DNA of 43,179 bases, from positions 1-43,179 of the forward strand of contig JACMPM010000099.1 in assembly GCA_014377485.1 (NCBI GenBank). The letters run 5' to 3'. Each line of letters begins with the position of its first letter. The first letter of the stretch is position 1. The stretch is from Bacteriovorax sp. (GTDB taxonomy: Bacteria > Bdellovibrionota > Bacteriovoracia > Bacteriovoracales > Bacteriovoracaceae). Below the pieces are notes generated by a model. The model had not been told where the DNA came from. It saw only the letters and a list, made by a program, of their open reading frames with translations, and made no database searches. This document shows positions 41,775 to 43,179 of the stretch, one piece after another. Both the position numbers and the translations under genes were made by a program.

Positions 41775-42032
41775 ATGATGGATGAAGAACAATTAGCATT
41801 AGTAGAAGAAGGACTTAATCTTTTAATTAAAAAGTTTAAGCGAAATACAAATGAGGGTGATCTTCAGAGAATGAAAATCGCTCAAGATGCTAAAGCCGCT
41901 ATTCGCAAAGTTATGCTCTCTTTGGCCATTAAAGGAGATATTAAAGATATCGTGCCGGTCATAGAAACAGGAAAAGGTGCCGGTTGGGAAGTGACTGATT
42001 TCGACGATAAGATTATTCGATACCATGCCTAG
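41775..42032 (+). CDS. Small protein of unknown function
   Basis: Not recognised. An 85-residue helical, charged protein (DEEQLALVEEGLNLLIKKF, AKAAIRKVMLSLAIKGDIKDIVPVI). The start is uncertain: ATG at 41775 or 41778, neither with a good ribosome-binding site; a TTG at 41739 would add 12 residues. A loose -10 (TATAGA, 41744-41749) lies upstream. The 200-base gap before it shows no other feature. The gene is followed by the hairpin before the YqeY gene. Confidence 0.5.
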   Translation: MMDEEQLALVEEGLNLLIKKFKRNTNEGDLQRMKIAQDAKAAIRKVMLSLAIKGDIKDIVPVIETGKGAGWEVTDFDDKIIRYHA

Positions 42033-42063
42033 TCTTGTCCGCTCGTTAAATTTATTCAATAAT

Positions 42064-42090
42064 AGCCTCCACTAACCAGGGGGCTTTTTT
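42064..42090 (+). terminator. Terminator-like hairpin overlapping the yqeY ribosome-binding site
   Basis: AGCCTCC (42064-42070) pairs with GGGGGCT (42079-42085), one G-U pair, around 8 bases and is followed by TTTTTT to 42090. The yqeY ATG begins at the next base. The GGGGG run at 42079-42083 is the only Shine-Dalgarno-like sequence for yqeY and lies in the stem. Confidence 0.65.
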
Positions 42091-42504
42091 ATGTTCGATA
42101 AAATCACTGAAGATATCAAGAAAGCAATGTTTGCTAAAGATAAAGAGCGTCTTGATGCTTTACGCTATTACAAAAGTTTGTTGATAGAAAATAAAACAGC
42201 TAAGACTGCACCAATTGCTGAAATGGACGTGTTAATCAAACATGTAAAGAAACTAAGAGATTCACTTGAGAGTTTCCCACCTGAAAATGAAATTCGCAAA
42301 AAAACGGAAAGAGAGATAATTATTCTTTCTGAGTATATGCCAACCCAATTGAGTGAAGATGTCGTTCGTGGATACATCCAGGAAATAATAGCAAAAACTC
42401 CTGGTGTGAATGCCGGTCTTGTGATGAAAGAATTGAGCCCTAAAATTAAAGGCCAGTTCGATAGCAAAATTGCTAACGAACTAGTTAAAGCTGCTCTTTC
42501 TTAG
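42091..42504 (+). CDS. YqeY/GatB-like (GatB_Yqey) domain protein
   Basis: A 137-residue helical protein of the YqeY family: the start DKITEDIKKAMFAKDKERLDALR matches MxxxDxxxAMKAKDKxRLxxLR, and YMPTQLSE and PGVNAGLVMKELSPKIKGQFDSK are typical of the second helical half (related to the GatB C-terminal domain that contacts tRNA). The role in bacteria is uncertain; amidotransferase-linked tRNA binding is assumed. The ATG at 42091 fits the family N-terminus. The convergent gene overlaps by 4 bases. Confidence 0.85.
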   Translation: MFDKITEDIKKAMFAKDKERLDALRYYKSLLIENKTAKTAPIAEMDVLIKHVKKLRDSLESFPPENEIRKKTEREIIILSEYMPTQLSEDVVRGYIQEIIAKTPGVNAGLVMKELSPKIKGQFDSKIANELVKAALS

Positions 42505-43179
42505 TTTTTACAAGTGATCGAGACTGGAAAGTGATCACTTAAAATTTCTTGATAGAATCTATAATAAAACGCATTGGTGAGTTGATTCGTGAAGATTCTT
42601 CTTTTGAAACCGTCAATGCGTTCTTGCATTTGAAAATCATCTGCAACAACTTCATTATTTTTAATGGTTAACATTCCTGTTAATTGAGTCGTGTACGAGC
42701 TTACCAAACGATCCATTTTCATTTTACCTGCACTCGTCAAAGGATAATCTAGCTTCGAAGGAAGAGGTGCATCATCGGAGGGAACATCGCCGCCAACTGA
42801 AACTCCATCATCAAAAGGTGCAAAACCTTTATTAACGACAGAAACTGAATTCGTAGTCCGGACCATGTACATTTTTTCGATATCACTTTCGATATCTGAT
42901 TTATAATAATTGTAAACCTGTCCTTCATCGCAACTCGGGAAGGCGGATTTATCTAAAACAAAGTGGTCATAAGAACTCGCAACACCATTTGTTTCTTTTC
43001 CATCCCCCATGTATCGAGGAGGAGAAATTGTTGAGGCCTCATTGATCAATAAACTTCCACCAGGAAAAGTCTTCAACACTTCGGCCCAATAGGGATTGTT
43101 GCCCATTAAATTTGTATCAGAAACAAACATAATATTATTGTCATTATATTTTTTTCTAAAACGATTCATAAAGTTTAGA
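42501..43179 (-). CDS. C-terminal part of an endonuclease/exonuclease/phosphatase-family protein (cut by the window end)
   Basis: The frame stays open to the last base, so the true start lies outside the window; an internal ATG at 43169 is not taken as the start. The visible 226 or so residues include MFVSDTNLMGNNPYW (SDxN of the EEP fold), a DHFVLDKSAF region and, near the C-terminus, SDHFPVSI, the hallmark SDHxPV motif of the endonuclease/exonuclease/phosphatase superfamily (metal-dependent DNase I-like enzymes). The catalytic start of the domain (with the N-terminal Glu) is missing here. Whether the substrate is DNA, lipid or another phosphoester cannot be told. Confidence 0.7.
   Translation of the reverse strand, partial: LNFMNRFRKKYNDNNIMFVSDTNLMGNNPYWAEVLKTFPGGSLLINEASTISPPRYMGDGKETNGVASSYDHFVLDKSAFPSCDEGQVYNYYKSDIESDIEKMYMVRTTNSVSVVNKGFAPFDDGVSVGGDVPSDDAPLPSKLDYPLTSAGKMKMDRLVSSYTTQLTGMLTIKNNEVVADDFQMQERIDGFKRRIFTNQLTNAFYYRFYQEILSDHFPVSITCKN

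Noticed and set aside
42512-42540. 8-bp inverted repeat AAGTGATC/GATCACTT after the yqeY stop
   Set aside because: It lies within the coding end of the EEP-family gene and is not followed by a T tract on either strand, so it is not called a terminator.

Overview
The window is a compact, AT-rich chromosomal segment of a Gram-negative bacterium. It carries genes for lipoprotein maturation (lnt), a KpsF/KdsD-type arabinose-5-phosphate isomerase, several lipobox proteins and one protein that looks like an outer-membrane beta-barrel. The low GC content, the many unrecognised secreted proteins and the rho / DUF1385 / prfA / prmC / murA / HIT order suggest the Bdellovibrionota (Bacteriovorax or Peredibacter-like predators). 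That placement is an inference; no rRNA or other phylogenetic marker was compared. No tRNA, rRNA, insertion sequence, prophage or CRISPR array was seen, and no stretch over 300 bases lacks a gene.

Layout. 73-2517 (minus): a four-gene run of YkgJ-type cysteine-cluster protein, methyltransferase, ArsC/YffB-like protein and a DTW-domain tRNA modification enzyme. 2629-4524: an ABC-F ATPase of the Uup type. 4599-7735: unrecognised membrane, secreted, cytoplasmic and lipoprotein genes. 7844-13891 (minus): one tight operon, rho, DUF1385 membrane protein, prfA, prmC, murA, HIT protein. 14126-18646: ruvX, a 570-aa secreted protein, mltG, a small repeat protein, a DksA/TraR-type regulator and a tiny lipoprotein. 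18814-21135: a secreted COG3650-like protein, a subtilisin-like protease with a structured leader and a zinc-ribbon membrane protein. 21200-26101: lnt, the sugar-phosphate isomerase, a lipoprotein, a HEAT-repeat protein and a membrane coiled-coil protein. 26140-28050 (minus): class IV aminotransferase, yacG and an inositol-monophosphatase-family enzyme. 28126-30542: a ketol-acid reductoisomerase-like gene, panB and coaX, a pantothenate/CoA cluster. 30445-32403: a small unknown protein, a YoaK/DUF1275 membrane protein and tcdA. 32400-35688 (minus): a FecR-domain secreted protein followed by a TPR/beta-barrel protein. 35862-37426 (minus): small unknown, NTF2-like protein, quinone-reductase-like flavoprotein and coaD. 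37548-41571: leuS and metG. 41775-43179: a small unknown, a YqeY protein and the C-terminal part of an EEP-family nuclease or phosphatase cut by the window edge.

Themes. (1) CoA synthesis: panB, coaX and coaD are here without an obvious panE. A diverged class I ketol-acid reductoisomerase overlaps panB by 4 bases and is a candidate dedicated ketopantoate reductase; this is the strongest lead for an undescribed assignment. (2) Several genes (uup, ruvX, tcdA, probably lnt) have a near-consensus sigma70-type promoter ending 5 to 11 bases before the ATG and no Shine-Dalgarno sequence, which suggests leaderless mRNAs. (3) Structured regulatory DNA lies before the S8 protease, the FecR gene, the DksA-like gene and yqeY. 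(4) Genes are packed with convergent overlaps of 4 to 98 bases and one long same-strand overlap.
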